Shown here: positions 34,101 to 44,900 of the stretch, piece by piece
Layout of the letters: the number at the start of each line of letters is the position of its first letter
How positions within the stretch are numbered: position 1 is the stretch's first letter
Assembly (NCBI GenBank): GCA_000226015.1
Contig: JH152916.1
Span: 29,792 to 84,646 of the forward strand
Length of the DNA: 54,855 nucleotides
Direction: 5' to 3'
Origin: Mnemiopsis leidyi
Taxonomy: Eukaryota > Ctenophora > Tentaculata > Lobata > Bolinopsidae
The notes under the pieces: model-generated
Seen by the model: the letters and a program-made list of their open reading frames with translations, nothing else
The model's database searches: none
What the model was told of the DNA's origin: nothing
Program-made: the position numbers and the translations under genes

Positions 34101-35350
34101 GTGGCGAATATGTATGTGAAACTTGGAACGTAGCCAATACGTGCAGATACGGTTTTAAGTTGAAGATTGAGCCGGAGGAAGATGGTATGTTTGCAATTAC
34201 GTCTTTTCAGCACATTTTGTCTTTGACCATTGTGATGATTGATTGTCATTTGAAATTTAAAACAATTTGTCAATTGTTAATAAGCTAAAATATACCCTCA
34301 GAGGTTGAAGGAACAGTGGAATTACCGTCAATACCACCCGAAAATATTGAAATCGAGGAGGAAATGGAGCCAACTCAAGAAAGTTGGTCAAGAGAAATGG
34401 GGCGCCAAGAAGAAGTTGAGTTAGGAGAAAATGAGGATGGCGAAATGGTATTTGAGAGTGGAGAAAGTTGGAATGAAGAAAACATGGACGAGGAGGAAAA
34501 TAAGGGGGACAAAGCTATGTCTCCTGAAGAAAATGATGGCGAAGTGGTATTTGAGAGTGGAGAAAGTTTGGAAGAAGAAAACACTGACGAGAAGGAAAAT
34601 AAGAGGGATAAAGCTATGTCTCCTGAAGAAAATGATGGCGAAATGGTATTTGAGAGTCGGGAAAGTTGGAAAGACGAAAACACTGACGAGGGGGAAAATA
34701 AGGGGGATAAAGCTATGTCTCCTGAAGAAAATGATGGCGAAATGGTATTTAAGAGTGGAGAAAGTTGGGAAGAAGAAAATACAGACGAGGGGGATAAAGC
34801 TATGTTTCCTGAAGAAAATGATGCTAGTGATGTAATATCTGAGGTAGATGAGAAAGGTAGAAAGAGCAACCAAAAAAGAAAGCTATGCCCAACATCACAC
34901 AAGAAAATGAGCCGTAAGTGCTTGGAAGAGAAATGGATGGAGAGATCGTGTGCCAACGAGAAAGGTGCAACCAACACTGAAACTTACACCTGCGGCAAAT
35001 GGAGCAAAACTTGTGACAAAGTAGGCAAAAATAAGTCGTGTTGCAAGTCCATATTTTGTTGGGGGAAGAAGTTAAGCGAAGATTTTGCCGAGATAAAAGT
35101 ACAAGAAATAACCACGAATAGAGAGAAGAACAATTGTAACTCTCCTCACAAGAAGATGAACTGGAAGTGTCTGAAAAAGGAGTGGGAACAGAGGGGGTGT
35201 TTCGGGGTAATAGAAACCGCTAATCCTGGAGAAACGACTTGTGCAAATTTAAGCAAGAGATGCGACAATACGGGGAAGAATAAATCGTGCTGTAAAGCTG
35301 TACTTTGTTGGGGAAGGAAGTTGAAAGAGGATTTCCCGAATGTAGATTGA
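28181..35350 (+). CDS. F5/8C-like, multi-Ig, acidic-repeat, Cys-rich protein
   Basis: Well-supported exons: 31147-31313, 31571-31820, 32103-32217, 32430-32686, 32806-32969, 33168-33778, 34045-34184 and 34302-35350; all junction phases agree. Two tentative 5' exons, 28181(or 28226)-28388 and 28653-28754, join in phase and would supply a hydrophobic leader. Order of domains: an F5/8C/fucolectin-like region (NISGITAQQS, AAEFAVDDD, IAWIRLNL, then VHHIVVNGK); Ig1 (SVTLSCKF, then EDSGIYTCEG); Ig2 (VTLSCDI, then ADAGSYYC); Ig3, which lacks the usual Cys pair; Ig4 (ASLSCPV, then EDSGEYVCE); four ~33-residue acidic repeats (GDKAMSPEENDGE); two ~67-residue Cys-rich domains (GKNKSCCK, CWG.KL.EDF). Ig domains are split internally and flanked by phase-1 introns, as in many Ig-superfamily genes. 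No transmembrane segment or GPI signal follows Ig4, so it is probably extracellular or secreted. The exact combination is unfamiliar to me. A role in recognition or matrix is only inference. Confidence 0.8.
28389..28652 (+). repeat. TATAGTATAC-type microsatellite filling a putative intron
   Basis: About 265 bp made almost wholly of CTATAGTATAC and TTATAGTATAA words, each nearly palindromic. It lies between two putative coding exons. The proximal end offers GTATAC as donor and the distal end CTATAG as acceptor, so a complete intron may consist of repeat. Confidence 0.75.
29410..30659 (-). CDS. Four-exon gene of unknown family, 5' end not found
   Basis: Minus-strand exons, 5' to 3': 30485-30659 (phase 1 in), 30014-30213, 29634-29802, 29410-29440. 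The first two stay fully open: a FCNCWKNKTFC block with basic segment, then YIRTEDYW, then VHCTCPNFVNCEQGEKC and LERLLEFTVC. The third reads EPAKCKLFHTSLSGQYFLN and ends QVEFLFLAPG; the last adds about ten residues before TAG. Phases match at each join. The exon 2 donor, however, is a weak GTTATA (a CTA|GTAACT alternative ends at 29988), and an alternative last exon exists near 29507. CxC and spaced cysteines suggest an extracellular fold, but I recognise no family and see no signal-peptide exon. The gene lies between the tentative exon at 28653-28754 and the firm exon at 31147 of the plus-strand Ig gene, so it may be nested. Confidence 0.45.
31803..31846 (+). repeat. 18-bp duplication of an exon end and its splice donor
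   Basis: AATGGGAAGCCAG|GTAAG is followed immediately by AATGGGAAACCAG|GTAAG. Donors lie at 31821 and 31839, exactly 18 bases apart. Use of the second would insert six residues (GKNGKP) in frame. Confidence 0.85.
33930..34015 (+). repeat. TGTATAT-type microsatellite in Ig-gene intron
   Basis: AT-rich TGTATATTGTATA words occupy the middle of the 33779-34044 intron. They do not reach either splice site. Confidence 0.8.
34426..34830 (+). repeat. 99-bp coding tandem repeat (acidic)
   Basis: The GAAAATGATGGCGAA word recurs at about 34426, 34529, 34628 and 34727, with a truncated return at 34814. Unit length is 99 bp with in-frame variants (about 102 and 87 bp), so the coding frame is kept. Each unit encodes about 33 mostly acidic residues. 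The array is likely to vary in copy number between individuals. Confidence 0.9.
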
Positions 35351-37290
35351 AAGTATTTGTTATATCTCAAAGCATTTACATCTTATAGTTTAAAATTGAA
35401 ACGTTTGTTTTATTGATTTCATTATGTTAAGGAGTTAGAATGAAACTCAATGAGTTGCCAAATAAGGCCATATTACGCTGTTCAGATATAACCGTTAGAT
35501 TGGTGCATGCTATTGAATTTCGCTGCGAATCAAATATTGTTTGTCATCAAAATTCAGATGCAATTTTTTGTCCAAAAAATTTTCATGCTGATCAATCCAT
35601 TAAAGTTAAGCAATGAGAAGTCTGTAGATCATTGTCATAATTGAAGTTTAATCCTTATGAAACCAGAAGGCAGGAACAGTCATCAACAGACCAAAAAACA
35701 GGGGAGTTGCATGTAAGGTACGTAGAATAGTAGGCTACGTCGCTCTAATATACCGTCAACACAACTAGCGCGCGCAGCGCACTAGCTGTGTATGTGTACG
35801 TGCGCGCGGTGCCCTAAATGAAAAAACTGTCTGTTTCGGCGCATTACAGTTTAGGGAGTATTGGCCGTCTGGCCGATGAGTTTACGGAGCTGTTCTAACA
35901 ATTTATTTTAAGTTTTATCACGTGGTAAAGAAAAACGTCACTGCTTTCGAATTCCGAAAGTTAAACAACTGTTTCCTTTTAATAATTTACGTCATATACC
36001 AATCGTGTCGTTCTCAATACATAAAATTTTACTTGAATCATTGGTATCAGAAACTCTGTTATCAGTCAAATATTCATTTGCAACATAACTTGAATAGATT
36101 TCAGTAGGGTTCTTGATGAACATATAGATAAATCTAGTAATGTTTGACAAAAGTTAAACAGAAGCGTAACCACAGTAATTGGGGACATAAGACGACAATT
36201 AGAACAGACAGATATGACCCGATTTACCGAGTACATTTGACAATAGTAATATAAATAAAAATACAAATAGTAATATAAATAGTAATGTTAATAGTAATAT
36301 AAATAGTTTTACACGAATATAGCCACAATTCAGAACAAACATGGACCTACCTGATCCCCTGCCTCCAAACCCGCCCATTCTCCTGAGGAATTAAGTTTAG
36401 TCAGGCAATAAGAATCTGGTATTACAGTAAACTGTGGAAACGTGACCACATTATGATAAGATCATCGAGGAATTTCACAAGTATTTGTGTAGAAGTCATC
36501 AAAGTAAGTAACATTTTTTCATTATAATGTAATTGAATAAAGCACTTCAAAAATCTAACCTTCCTGGATTTCTAGGGGCCGTCTGTCCGTTATTGCTGAT
36601 TCTTGAGGGGGAAGCGTTTGGCTGAAAAGATGTTTTGTCAGTGAAGCATGCTAATATTCGGTGTTCAGTTTATATATCTTCATGAGTGTTACTGTTAAGT
36701 AACTGTCAAAATTTTCTAATTCTGTAATTAAGAAATTTTCAAATTTCTTATTACTAGGGTGATAAAGAATTTTGATACATAAAAGATAGGTAAGTTTAAG
36801 TTGTCTTACCGATACCATGGATACGAAACTGAAAGAAAAGAATGGTTAATACGACATGAAACTGAATAACCTATAATATAAGCACGTGTTATGTGCTAAC
36901 TTTGTCATTTTTCGCTATCTAGTATCTTGAAAGACTTCGAAATACAGCTGACACCGCAGTGGACTTTTCTTGAAACTTTTCTAGCAAGAGTTTTTACCAA
37001 AACTTAAAAAGCAGTTTACAACATACAAGCAAACAAATTAATGGGGAAGCAAACAAACTTACAACAAATAGAAGAAATTTAGAACACCCCAAAAGAGGTC
37101 TTTAATAGAGCCAAGTCCGTCTACGGGCCTTGAACCATGAACTCGACCTGAAAGTTTGGTCTGTATTATACACAGTACTATCCTCCTTAGCTGTTATAAT
37201 TTCGTAGTCAACAAGGGTAATGTCAGTCCAATAGTTAAGTACTTAAATACTGCATTACAATGTAGTCACACTCCTGGCCAATGGTGTGAC
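35351..37290. other. No firm gene
   Basis: Contains a GC-rich, near-palindromic CTAGCGCGCGCAGCGCACTAG-like block at 35767-35785 and an ATAGTAATATAA repeat at 36240-36310. A 17-codon frame at 36341 (MDLPDPLPPNPPILL) is proline-rich but isolated. Confidence 0.4.
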
Positions 37291-37299
37291 AATCAATAG

Positions 37300-37510
37300 A
37301 AACAGTTCTTTAAATTGGACATCTCACTTTCTGCTTTGTCGTTGTAGTGGGAATCACGTCACTGATATCCTCCAAGCATAATTACCAGGATAAATCCTGT
37401 ACCAATCACAGCTTTCTGACCTGGCCTGCCTGCTTCTGACCGGGTTTGAACCCCGATCTTCAGCGTGGGAAGCGAGTGCCGTTACCACTACACCACCCGA
37501 CAGACACCCG
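37300..37510 (-). mobile_element. tRNA-derived SINE head, minus strand
   Basis: The minus strand around 37432-37502 contains an A box (GGTGTAGTGGTAACGG) and a B box (GGGGTTCAAACCC) at tRNA spacing, with TTCCCAC in the anticodon-loop position as in tRNA-Gly(CCC). The anticodon stem has mismatches and the acceptor ends do not pair, so it is not a functional tRNA. A tandem GTCTGTCGGGT lies at the 5' side. The element body beyond the head is not clearly bounded. Confidence 0.6.
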
Positions 37511-38925
37511 ACAGACTTTGCCGTTTTTTGTCCCTTTTTAATTGTCTTGTTTTATTTGTCAGTGTCCCTGGTATAGTAGATGGACAAAACGACATTGTTC
37601 CCATATAGTGCTTTTATTCAACTAAAGTTGAACATAAACTGTAAAAACTAACCTCCGGATATATATGGCATTCTGAAAACAGGAGATTGTTCTGTTCAAG
37701 GTTCAGAGCTACATTGGTTCTAAAAAAGGTGGATGAAATGTAAAACATAGGTAACCAAGAATTATCAACTGCAACAAATAACTTTTACCAGAGTTTATAT
37801 AATACATACTGTTATTGCCATTTTCAATCAAATCATTTATTTTTACACCACAATCAAATCATATTGTACAAAGGCAGTCACAGTAATTGATCCGGGATAA
37901 GAAATAATACATTTCGACTTAATGTTTTGCCAAAGTGATAAATGATAATGCAACATAAAGTATCATATGTATACAATTTTCCAAAAGAGATGATCAGGTT
38001 AACTAGACTTGCCTTCGGGCACTTGATCCCACACGTTTTTAGTACTGCATCAAGAACTTGCCAATGTTATAATATCTCACAGATTTAGATGAAGTATGAT
38101 TGCGGTGTGTTACTTTGTCAGGATTCAAGACAGCTCGAAAATCCTGGTTAATGGGACCTTTGTATAATTGGATTAGCCAGAGAATAAAAGATTTGCACGG
38201 CGACAAATATTTTATTCATTTTTAGTTGTCTAGGCAAGGCTTGTAAGCCCCTTATTCGAGCAGTGTCTGATGAAGTCTAACAGCAGAGGAAGATTCTTTA
38301 ATTGTCTCTGATATAGCTGACCGCTTTCCCCTTAGGAAAATATTTGGCTATATCTGTTCCACAAATCGTTTCAACCAACACTGATTGGTTCAAAGGACAT
38401 TGATTTTTATTTGAATTTGATTAAAATTTACACAACAATACTCAAATAATAATGAAAATAACATCGAAAGTGCTGTGAGGAATTAGGCAAGTCAGTCAAA
38501 TTGACTTTTAGTTGCAAACCCCACTAAGGCCTATAAATACGATATACTAGCAATAGATAATTATTGATGTAATAAATAGAAATGCTGATTGAATAAACAA
38601 AAACTGTTTGAAAATGTGATTAAAGAACTGCATCCCCCACGAAAAAGAGCCCCTAAGATCAATAAAGAGGCAGCAGATCAATTTTAGTCTCAGTAAACTA
38701 TAGGTAATTATATAATATTAAGTATAGGCAAAATTCAACTAATCTTTGTAACCAATGTAGAAGAAGGAGGAAATGTATAGTCAGTCAGTCGGGAAAGAAT
38801 GTCAGTTTAACTAAAAGCAGTGACAACTGTCCAGTTCTTCTTGTTGTTGAACTTATGTTGTGTTTTTGGTCTTTAGGTTAATTAAGTGGTCCCAGGCTTT
38901 CGACTGGAGTTACAGTGTCAATAAT
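37510..38925. other. No gene recognised
   Basis: AT-rich; no exon, domain or RNA gene seen on either strand. Confidence 0.45.
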
Positions 38926-38930
38926 TAAGT

Positions 38931-38980
38931 CTGGTGGACTCAAAGTCTGGTGGACTCAAAGTCGGGTGGACTCAAAGTCC
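38931..38980 (+). repeat. 16-bp repeat, three copies
   Basis: CTGGTGGACTCAAAGT, repeated at 38931 and 38947, then with a C-to-G change (CGGGTGG) at 38963. Confidence 0.9.
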
Positions 38981-39221
38981 ATTAATTTGTTTTTAACAAA
39001 TAACAATTAAGGGACTCCCCATCTGCCCCATCTTCAAATTAATTCATATGACAGGTTTTAAGCAGAACTTGTCGATAGAGAAAGACTTATGGCCTCATAG
39101 TCGGAGAAGATGAGATCTGTAAAATCGACACAGATGTTTGCCTTAAACTATCCTTTTTCTTGGTAGGGGATTCATATTTGATACCAATTTAAATCTTTAC
39201 CTTTTACCTTTACCTTTTGAA

Positions 39222-39562
39222 GGGGCTGGTGGTGTAGTGGTTTCCTTCTTGGCTCCCACGCAGGAGATCGGGGGTTCAAATCCCGTATCCGCCAGACCTA
39301 GAGAAGTGCACTAAGGGCATTTGCCTATGCAACCTTCTTCGGTCGACTCAGCCGAATGATCGGGAGACCGTGATTGAGGGTTAAATGAGTAGCTGCCCAT
39401 TGCAGCGAAGTCTCGGGCGATAAAAGTATGGTACACACTACCTTAACCGTCACTGGCGTGTATGTATAATTGTACATTCGGCCTCCTGTAATTGGCCGTT
39501 ACACTTGTGTAACATGTGGCTGTTGGAGTGTCCGAATTAAAATAAGTATGAGATAAAAAAAA
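39222..39562 (+). mobile_element. tRNA-Gly-derived SINE, near full length
   Basis: The head has an A box (TGGTGTAGTGG, 39230-39240) and a perfect B box (GGTTCAAATCC, 39273-39283), with GGCTCCCACGC in the anticodon region, as in tRNA-Gly. The tRNA-unrelated body runs through about 39540 and the element ends in GAGATAAAAAAAA. The head is long enough to drive RNA polymerase III. A second, diverged copy at 40384-40550 shares head-end and body words (GTGCA.TA.GGGC.TTTGC, CTTCTT.GGTCGA, GAGGGTTAAAT), which proves a dispersed family. No clear target-site duplication was seen. Confidence 0.85.
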
Positions 39563-39564
39563 TC

Positions 39565-40383
39565 CGACAGACCTTCATTTGCTTAATTACTAACTTGCAA
39601 GCTGGCGACTTGTAGTTGTCAGAATTTCAATCTACAATGCTATAGCTATATAGTAATTAGAGATCACGATGTGTCGACTATGGGCTATACTGCAGTACTT
39701 CACCTCACAAGGAACTCATGCTGCACAAAAAGGCCGTTGGTGGAGCAACTCACACAAGCAAGCTGTTGAATTGTACTTTTGAATTTTGAACCATGCCATG
39801 GGGAGGAGAAATTTTCACAGGAGAGATAACCGTACGAAGTAGAAATAACGCAATTCAACATGAACAATTTTTTTTACAAATTGTCATGGCTGTGGAATTG
39901 ATTGATGGATTGAAAACCCTGAGGGGCACCACTACGGGCTTCTAAATCGTTTGTAATAAAATATAAATATAATCCATCATATCTAAAATGAATATGGTAC
40001 ACAGAAATCAACATCAAAAAAATTTATTTATGGTATTAGGAGCGTTGAATTCTCACACATTCATAAAAATATTGAAGTATGTATTGCTTGCAAACATTTG
40101 AATATTAAAAGACTTTAAGTCTTGACACACTGTCTTTCTTAAATATCTCACAAGTTTAAGAAGGTGCAACGCATTTTGTGTGATTTCATATCACGGCATT
40201 TCTTGTTTAAGAAAGCATGCAATTTACACGCAATATCATTAATAATGGTTTGCGACTTGTGTGTAATAGAGATAAGGCACAATATAAATAAATCTAATGA
40301 GAATAAGAATCAGCTTGACTTCTCTACAACATCTTGCATTTTGCTCAAATCACCCTTGACAAAATCTCTTAAAGGCACCCAAA
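39565..40383. other. No gene recognised
   Basis: Sequence between the two SINE copies. No exon or motif found. Confidence 0.4.
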
Positions 40384-40550
40384 ACATGGTTTCCATGCAG
40401 TAGATAAGGGAGTTTAAATTCCCAGATCTGCCAATCCTAGAGGAGTGCATTATGGGCTTTTGCTTATGCAATCTTCTTTGGTCGATCACTCAGCAGAATG
40501 ACTGGGGACCGTTTTTGAGGGTTAAATAAGAAGGGTCTCCGATAGAAAAT
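40384..40550 (+). mobile_element. Degenerate SINE copy
   Basis: A 5'-truncated or decayed copy of the 39222-39562 SINE. It matches from the tRNA-like head end (GGTTTCCATGCAG) through TTTGAGGGTTAAAT, then loses similarity. Confidence 0.75.
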
Positions 40551-40589
40551 CTAGAATCTTCCAGAAGCCCCTTCAGTATACCTGTAAAA

Positions 40590-41100
40590 GCGTGGGTATA
40601 ACAGGTGTAGCAAATTCAATTCTAGATCAAGCCAGTACAGGGCATGTTACCACAAATTCGAGTTACTTGCTTATTACTTGTACCTTACACAGACGGCAGG
40701 AAGGAGGAAACAGTTTCGCATTTCCTTGGCAAGTGTCCAGCCATTGCTTAACTAAAAGGACAAAACTTCAACGACTTCTACCTGTCTATCAACAACATTT
40801 TCGATTACACCCATATTACAAACATTATTAGCTTAACCAACAAAACCAAAGGATTACTCGAACCCCTTATTCCTTCCTCTTATATCTCTACCTACTCTCC
40901 CTTTCACCTAACCATGACCCAGGTTCTTATGCCGCATGCTGCGGCTGCTAGGCAGCTAGGATTTTCCAGCCACCTGGAGAAGGGCTCTGGTTGGAGCAAC
41001 TTCCTCTGGTTGGAGCAACTTCCCCTTCCCTCCCCCTACTGACTCCTTGTCCTTACACCTTAAAACATGCAAATTAAACAGCACATGGCATTGCAATGTT
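40590..41100 (+). pseudogene. LINE 3' fragment (zinc-knuckle-like end)
   Basis: A frame with one stop reads KEETVSHFLGKCPAIA, then GQNFNDFYLSINNIFD and TKGLLEPLI, and then LMPHAAAARQLGF. The EET..HFL..CP pattern is the familiar C-terminal region of LINE polyproteins after reverse transcriptase. Upstream, in another frame, STGHVTTNS fits the preceding TGHG motif. Frameshifts show it is non-functional. It is probably unrelated to the LINE at 3130-4954. Confidence 0.7.
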
Positions 41101-41237
41101 GTCCTCTTGTGGGCCTACCTTACAGGCCCAGTCTCTTACAAAAGAAAAAACGCTAATGTTAACCCAAGTTAACCATCAAGCGAATCATTTTGACCTGTTT
41201 CATGCTATATGCTTTGACCCATCTTACCAAATATGTT

Positions 41238-41354
41238 TGTCGCGGTGATACCGGACTCTTGCAGCTCAAGATCAAAGCTGAACGAGATCGTTTCGTTAGA
41301 ACGGTAGAAGGATTGACTAAATGATATCCGTCTAACGCTTGTCGCGGTGATACC
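41238..41354 (+). repeat. Direct repeat TGTCGCGGTGATACC
   Basis: The same 15-base word plus GACTC occurs at 41238 and 41340, 102 bp apart and in the same orientation. Confidence 0.7.
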
Positions 41355-41500
41355 CGACTCACGACAGTGCGCGGCGTAATCAGACCATTTCAGCGCATTC
41401 GTACACCCCCTACTACTACACCCTCTGCGCGCAACAGTGCTCTGGTTACATTAGAGCATGAGCAGCCACAGTGCTATGTGGGCTTAGCAAGTGGGAAATT

Positions 41501-41693
41501 GTACGGCAGCGCGCACCCTCCTGTCATAATTTTATTTTCTATTCGCTTCGAATGAGGGTCGGACAAAGTCAGACACGTTGCGTAGAAAAGCGCCCGGTAA
41601 CACGTTGTCTGACTTTGTTCGACCCTCATTCAAAGATATTTAGCTAATAAAATGCGCAGTAGGGTGCGTGCTTTACAAGGGGTGCGCTGTACA
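41501..41693. mobile_element. Two-armed foldback (MITE-like) element
   Basis: The left arm starts GTACGGCAGCGCGCACCCT and continues through an ATTTTATTTTC block to GAATGAGGGTCGGACAAAG. The right arm is its imperfect reverse complement, ending in AGGGTGCGTGC...GCGCTGTAC. The inner 25 bp (41550-41574 with 41607-41631) match at all but one position. The centre is about 30 bp. There is no ORF inside, so it would need a transposase from elsewhere. It lies about 280 bp upstream of the CECR2-like start codon. Confidence 0.75.
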
Positions 41694-41973
41694 AGCAAGA
41701 GTTGGGTATAACTTGCTACACGTTGCATAGCCCTGCTGAGACAAGGTATAACAGCGACAGAAAAGTTTCCATGGGACTGAGCGCCGCGCAGTTATCATTT
41801 TCAAACGAAATTTACATTTGTATTCAAACGCGCGCAGTCGTTCCTCCGCAAGCGGCCAAATAACTGGCGGTCGGCTCACCTTTCTTACACCCGGGAGTCA
41901 GCCTTTGATATCCGTTCTGCTGGTCGACGCTTTCAGTTACCAATGTAGATTGCAGCCTTGTCGTTGTAGCGAA

Positions 41974-44900
41974 ATGAAAGACGTTCAAGGATGGTGGGAG
42001 GTCCCATCAATTTGTTATTACTGTTCATTGCTCGGCAATGCTTTTGGACTTCCCGACTTTACGATTGAGGTAATTCGTTTTGACTTTTCGGGAAATGGTT
42101 CGCTTAAACTACAGTTTGGAATTGTCGTATTGTTTGATAAATTAATGAAACACAATGATAACAATTGTTAACTGTACATGAAAAACTGTTCTGATAATCG
42201 AGTTAGTAACGTAATTTCAAAGGCGATCACATGTAATTTTATTTAACATTCATGGATTATTACAATTCGTGCATCTTCTCGGTTTCGTTCGTACATCTTC
42301 TTGGTTTCATTCTAATAGTTCTAGACAGACTGTAGGGCCATGTTTTATGCGTGGATGCATTCTTTCCATTACACTCTCTCTGGTTGTGTGTATAAAAGAG
42401 CGAATTTAAAGAACGAAGCCATTTCACCAACAATTCATCCCGACAGTTACTTCTGTGCAACTAAACTTGAATACATTCGGCCCATGTTTTCTGTTAAACT
42501 GTAAGATGTAGTTTCAAATTTCCCACCATATTACCAAGTTTACGATAAGCTTGCTGTCCATTTTCTGCTGTACATTGGACAATGACAATCGGCGGTTATT
42601 ACATGTTGTACTGTTAAGAAGGTCGTTATGAATCTAGAAATTACATAGTATAGTAACACAGTGTACACATAGTATAGTGTATACATAGTGTGATTTACGT
42701 AAATTTTGTATGTTGTGTATTGTGTATAAAATTGTACTTATGCCATAGTGTGCATTGATGGTTATACTCATTGTACAATGTATACAATATCAGTGCACTT
42801 TATATTCACATTGTATCTATAGTTTTGTAGGGTTTTACATTTCGTTGCGTTGTCCACTGAACTTAGACAATTGTTGTTGAAACATGATACATCCTGGACT
42901 TTGATAATGAGTCTGGGATTTGATAATGAGTCTGGGATTTAGAAGAAGAATGCCTAAGAATAAGGCATAAGCGGGCATACACATTGTACATGCATAATTG
43001 TGTACTTCTGAACAATGCTTACGTCGTCATAAGTTCTGTCAAATGTTTTATGAAATAACAACAACAACAAGGGCCTTAAAAGGTTGACTTACAGAAGCAA
43101 AACAGTTAACACAACATAACACATTAATATTACTGCTGTCATAAGTGTACAAGATATCACATTGCATTCCTCGAATTTGAACCATTTGTTAATTTGTTAA
43201 ATAACGTCCCGCTCTAAAGCTTAACAATTGCAGAGGTTAGAAGAAGCGTTATTAAATGAAGAGGAGGACGTACTACTTACAGAAATGTACACTGCCCTTA
43301 CACAGGCAATCCTTCCTAACGCAGTGTAAGTACATTGTTTTTATTTGATACTATGTAAGTTTTATTTAATGCAGGGTAAGTTTTATTTAATACAATGTAA
43401 GTTTTATTTAATGCAATGTAAGTTTTATCTAATACAGGGTAGGTTTTATTTTTAATGCTGGGTAAGTTTTATATAATGGAGCGTAAGTTTTATGTGTTGG
43501 TTAAATCTTGCTACTTTTGAATCGAAGCATTTTTAGTGAACAAATTCAGTAATGCATTAGGTTGTACAGTAATACAGTTGCAGTAATTCAGTCATACATC
43601 AATGCAGTAAATCGGTTATACACATCTTGTATTTTTGAACCACATCAGACTTATGAAATAGGCAGTGTATTATCTTGTATTATATTTATATTATATTTAT
43701 GTATTATCTTGTCGGACAGTCTAAAATTGTTAAATCTTTCTACAGCAGTTGTGCTGACGTCACGTTTCTTCAAAGTACATAGTTTAGCAGGTCGTGCACT
43801 TGTGAAATATCAAGATTTTTCGCTACAATTTCTTTGGCTCGATTTAAAATTTCAATTTGCGTGGGAAATGAAATAAAAGGTTATCCCATACGCAGACTTC
43901 ACATATTCGCTGTGCTTAATAAATGCTACATTTAAGTAATTATTGATGCTAATTTAGGTAGCAGTAATTTAGGTTCAACTTAAATCTAACGTTGAGATAG
44001 CACTAGCTCCCATTACTCATTGCTGACTTCTGTGTACTTGTGTGTACGATGTGTACTTGTGTGTACTTGTGTGTACTTGTGTGTACTTGTGTGTACTTCT
44101 GTGTACTTCTGTGTACTTGTGTGTACTTGTGTGTACTCTTGTGTTGACTTTGTGTACGATGTATACATGTATTGGTCAGTGTTCTGAGTCAACAGTGAGT
44201 TCTACGTCATATGTATGGCTATTGAATGTAAAGGTAAATTGTATTCATTGTCTTAAAATAGTTCTTATTGGAGATCCTATTACATACCAAAACGAACATC
44301 TGCCATTAGGAGAACATTCCATATATGGAATTTTCTGTATATTTACAGAACAGGTATAGCCCACAAGCATGAGCATTTTCTACAATATACATAATATACA
44401 TTATACATTATCATGAATATGTTATCGGTGAAACGTTTTTTCCTGTTTTAATTTGTCATCATCTGTCATGTCAAAACAGGTAGACCACAGTAAGTCCAAC
44501 ATTCTCAACTGCTTTAAAACTATGTAACCAGATCGCAGTAATTACATGATACAATACAAGGCCATCTCTACATTGTTCCTGGCTTAGTAATGTCCGTTTC
44601 CAAAACACAGTATAATAAATTCGATATGACGTAGTGTCGGGTACAAATAATGCGACATGTTCCGAAGTGCTAAGTTTTTTAAATCACATGAGTGCGTGAG
44701 GGTGTGGATGTTATCATTAATTAAGTAGGTGGATTTGTAGGACTGTACTGGTAGCATGTCGAGTGTACATAATACAGCATATCAGTGTACATACTATATA
44801 CCGTGGTACAGTATGACAGATGCTGTCATGATGATCTTCAAAGTTGTTTCGTGATGACGTCAACTTGATTCCATGTGATGTTTCATTATGATGTCACCAA

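Noticed and set aside
34375-34977. Long minus-strand open frames opposite the acidic repeat
   Set aside because: They are shadows of the 99-bp coding repeat: Ser/Phe-rich low-complexity translations with no independent motif, while the plus strand has phase-matched exons and conserved cysteines.
37432-37502. A functional tRNA-Gly gene on the minus strand
   Set aside because: The A and B boxes are good but the anticodon stem and the acceptor ends do not pair; a SINE head or tRNA pseudogene fits better.
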